DNA from: Dryocola sp032000125
GTDB lineage: Bacteria > Pseudomonadota > Gammaproteobacteria > Enterobacterales > Enterobacteriaceae
DNA: 64,000 nt
Reading direction: 5' to 3'
Assembly: GCA_032000125.1 (NCBI GenBank)
Contig: DAMALH010000019.1
Coordinates: 18,977 to 82,976, forward strand
Shown here: piece after piece, positions 62,303 to 64,000 of the stretch
How positions within the stretch are numbered: the stretch's first letter is position 1
How the letters are laid out: each line of letters begins with the position of its first letter
Made by a program: the position numbers and the translations under genes
The notes under the pieces: generated by a model
Told to the model about the DNA's origin: nothing
Seen by the model: only the letters and a program-made list of their open reading frames with translations
Database searches by the model: none

Positions 62303-62502
62303 AACAAGCGAGCGGCCGACAGGCTTCACGCTACCAACATCACCGTAGGGTGTGCCCTGGCTCGCCCTCCGTCCGCACGACATCGCCTTTTCACTCTGCT
62401 TTACATTTTCCAAACGCCAGCTTCAGGAAGCACTAACCCTGTGATGCGCACTTACGCCGTATGCTGGAGGCAGGTATTCGATAGCCCGTTTCTGGAGATC
62501 CC

Positions 62503-63610
62503 ATGGTAAGTGCAGAAGTCACCACATTCCCGCAGCCCGAAACGCTGCACCCGGTCGTTAACAAAGCGAACGTTGCCGTCCGGCTTGACGGCGTGCTGAA
62601 ACGCTTTGGCGACGCCATCGCCTTACACAAAATTTCCCTGACGATTGAGGAAGGGGAATTTATTACGCTGCTCGGGCCCTCAGGCTGCGGCAAGACCACG
62701 CTGCTGAATCTGATGGCGGGTTTCGCTGAAGCGGACGGCGGCGAGATCTTCATTGATGGCGATCTGGTGACCGATATACCGCCCTGGCAGCGTGAAATCG
62801 GCATTGTATTTCAGAACTACGCTCTGTTCCCGCATATGACGGTCGAGAAAAACGTGGGCTACGGCCTGCGGATGCGCGGCGTGCCAAAGGCCGAGATTGC
62901 CGAACGCGTTGTGCAGGCGCTGGCGCTGGTGAAGCTTGCCGGTTACGGCCATCGCAAGCCACGAGAGCTGTCAGGTGGTCAACAGCAACGCGTGGCGCTG
63001 GCGCGTGCGCTGGTGATCCGCCCTAAAGTGCTGCTGTTGGATGAGCCGTTCTCCGCGCTGGATAAAAACCTGCGTCTGTCGATGCAGGTTGAGTTGAAAG
63101 CGATCCAGCGCAAGCTTGGCGTAACCACCGTGTTCGTGACGCACGATCAGGGGGAAGCGCTAAGCATGAGCGATCGTGTGGTAGTGATGTCGGCAGGACA
63201 TGTCCGTCAGATCGGCACGCCGGATGCAATTTATCGCCATCCGCAGGACCCGTTTGTCGCGGGCTTTGTGGGCGATGTGAACATTCTGCCAGGGCACTAC
63301 GCCGGACGCGACGGCGCGGCAATGCTGAGGCTGGGCGGCAATACGCTGCGTCTGCCCGCCGAACGCGTGCAGGCCGCGATCGGCGAGCGCCTTGACGTCT
63401 ACGTGCGTCCCGAAAACATTCAGTTGGCACCGCTTAGCCCGCACTCGCTGTTTAGCGCCACGGTAATCGCTCATGTCTTTCAGGGCGATCATGTCGATGT
63501 GCATCTTGATGTCCCCGCGCTTGGCAGCGCCTCGCTGTTTGCCCGCCAGTCCGGCCTGAATTCGCTGACAAGCTGGCCAGTCGGCAGCCTGGTCGGCGTC
63601 AATGTTGATG
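62503..63610 (+). CDS. ABC transporter ATPase, PotA type (interrupted by a gap)
   Basis: An ABC ATPase of the spermidine/putrescine or iron type: Walker A GPSGCGKTT at 58-66, FQNYALFPHMTV Q-loop, LSGGQ at 156-160, Walker B LLLDEP at 177-182, then TOBE-like C-terminal strands (YVRPENIQL). TGGAG lies 6 bases before the ATG. Only 369 residues are readable before a run of N. If the gap length is exact, the frame reaches a TGA at 63796 overlapping the next start. Confidence 0.85.
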
Positions 63611-63787
63611 NNNNNNNNNNNNNNNNNNNNNNNNNNNNNNNNNNNNNNNNNNNNNNNNNNNNNNNNNNNNNNNNNNNNNNNNNNNNNNNNNNNNNNNNNN
63701 NNNNNNNNNNNNNNNNNNNNNNNNNNNNNNNNNNNNNNNNNNNNNNNNNNNNNNNNNNNNNNNNNNNNNNNNNNNNNNNNNNNNNNN
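63611..63787. other. Assembly gap of 177 N
   Basis: An unresolved stretch between the ABC ATPase body and the quinone oxidoreductase gene. The count is a multiple of three but may be nominal, so ORFs across it are unreliable. Confidence 0.99.
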
Positions 63788-63797
63788 ACCTGAAATG

Positions 63798-64000
63798 ATG
63801 AATGCGATAATTGCGCGCCAGCCTGGCGGCCCTGAAGTGTTAGCGCTCGTTCAGCGGAAGGTGCCGCAGCCTGAAGCGGGAGAGGTGCTGATCCGCGTTG
63901 CCTGCGCGGGCGTGAACCGTCCCGATCTCCTGCAGCGCAATGGTATGCCGCAGCCGGCGGGGATAACCGATGTGCTGGGTCTGGAAGTGTCCGGCACTGT
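63798..64000 (+). CDS. Zinc-type quinone oxidoreductase/alcohol dehydrogenase family, N-terminal part
   Basis: The first 67 codons of an MDR-superfamily reductase: MNAIIARQPGGPEVLAL, GEVLIRVACAGVNRPDLLQRNG and a GLEVSGT segment identify a quinone oxidoreductase/PIG3 type. NADPH quinone reduction is the usual activity; the rest is outside. ATG at 63795 or 63798. It follows the gap immediately. Confidence 0.8.
   Translation, partial: MNAIIARQPGGPEVLALVQRKVPQPEAGEVLIRVACAGVNRPDLLQRNGMPQPAGITDVLGLEVSGT

Noticed and set aside
1..64000. CRISPR array, tRNA, rRNA or transposase genes
   Set aside because: No regularly spaced repeats, cloverleaf sequences or transposase motifs were recognised by reading.

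Overview
The window is a chromosomal segment of a gamma-proteobacterium of the family Enterobacteriaceae. The first half follows the conserved enteric gene order almost gene for gene: pabB, yoaH, yoaB, yoaA, tsaB, yeaY, fadD, rnd, minEDC, ycgL, ycgM, ycgN, dsbB, nhaB, fadR, ycgB, dadAX, cvrA, ldcA, emtA, ycgR, ymgE, treA. Products read close to their E. coli counterparts. rnd lies directly beside minE, as I recall for Salmonella-type chromosomes and unlike E. coli K-12, and hlyE and umuDC are absent between ycgN and dsbB. I cannot assign a genus from sequence alone; Enterobacter, Kosakonia, Cedecea or a relative are all possible.

Positions 1-32,800 are mainly housekeeping: folate synthesis (pabB), helicase (yoaA), tRNA modification (tsaB), fatty-acid activation (fadD) and its regulator (fadR), RNase D, division-site selection (minCDE), disulfide formation (dsbB), ion antiport (nhaB, cvrA), D-alanine use (dadAX), and murein turnover (a MltB-like enzyme, ldcA, emtA). 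Additions to this backbone are a YmcF-type zinc-ribbon small protein that appears to start at ATC, a YoaF-type lipoprotein, a FoxA-type ferrioxamine receptor with a Fur-like box, and a three-gene module (SH3-like lipoprotein, secreted protein, membrane-anchored kinase-like protein lacking canonical catalytic residues).

Positions 33,700-52,700 are accessory metabolism. The dat-ddc pair makes 1,3-diaminopropane. A solitary phage-type antirepressor (Rha plus KilAC/ANT) lies under a well-formed LexA box. A thiamine-diphosphate enzyme follows. Then come three transport and catabolism units: a sulfatase with an MFS carrier under a LysR regulator; an MFS carrier beside a GntR regulator and an enolase-superfamily dehydratase; and a PTS permease, cytosolic sulfatase, GntR/UTRA regulator and anaerobic sulfatase-maturating radical SAM enzyme. 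The PTS gene is split by one in-frame amber codon. The two sulfatases share one maturase and neither has a signal peptide, so the last unit suggests PTS import of a sulfated sugar followed by desulfation inside the cell.

Positions 52,700-64,000 hold a LysR regulator with two short-chain dehydrogenases and a tautomerase, a PatB/MalY-type C-S lyase with an NhaC-family antiporter beside an orphan MelR-like regulator, and an operon of a RidA paralogue, a DUF1028 protein, an ArgE/DapE peptidase and a PotA-type ABC ATPase. A 177-base run of N interrupts the ATPase gene, and the window ends inside a quinone oxidoreductase-like gene. I saw no tRNA, rRNA, CRISPR array, transposase or integrase.
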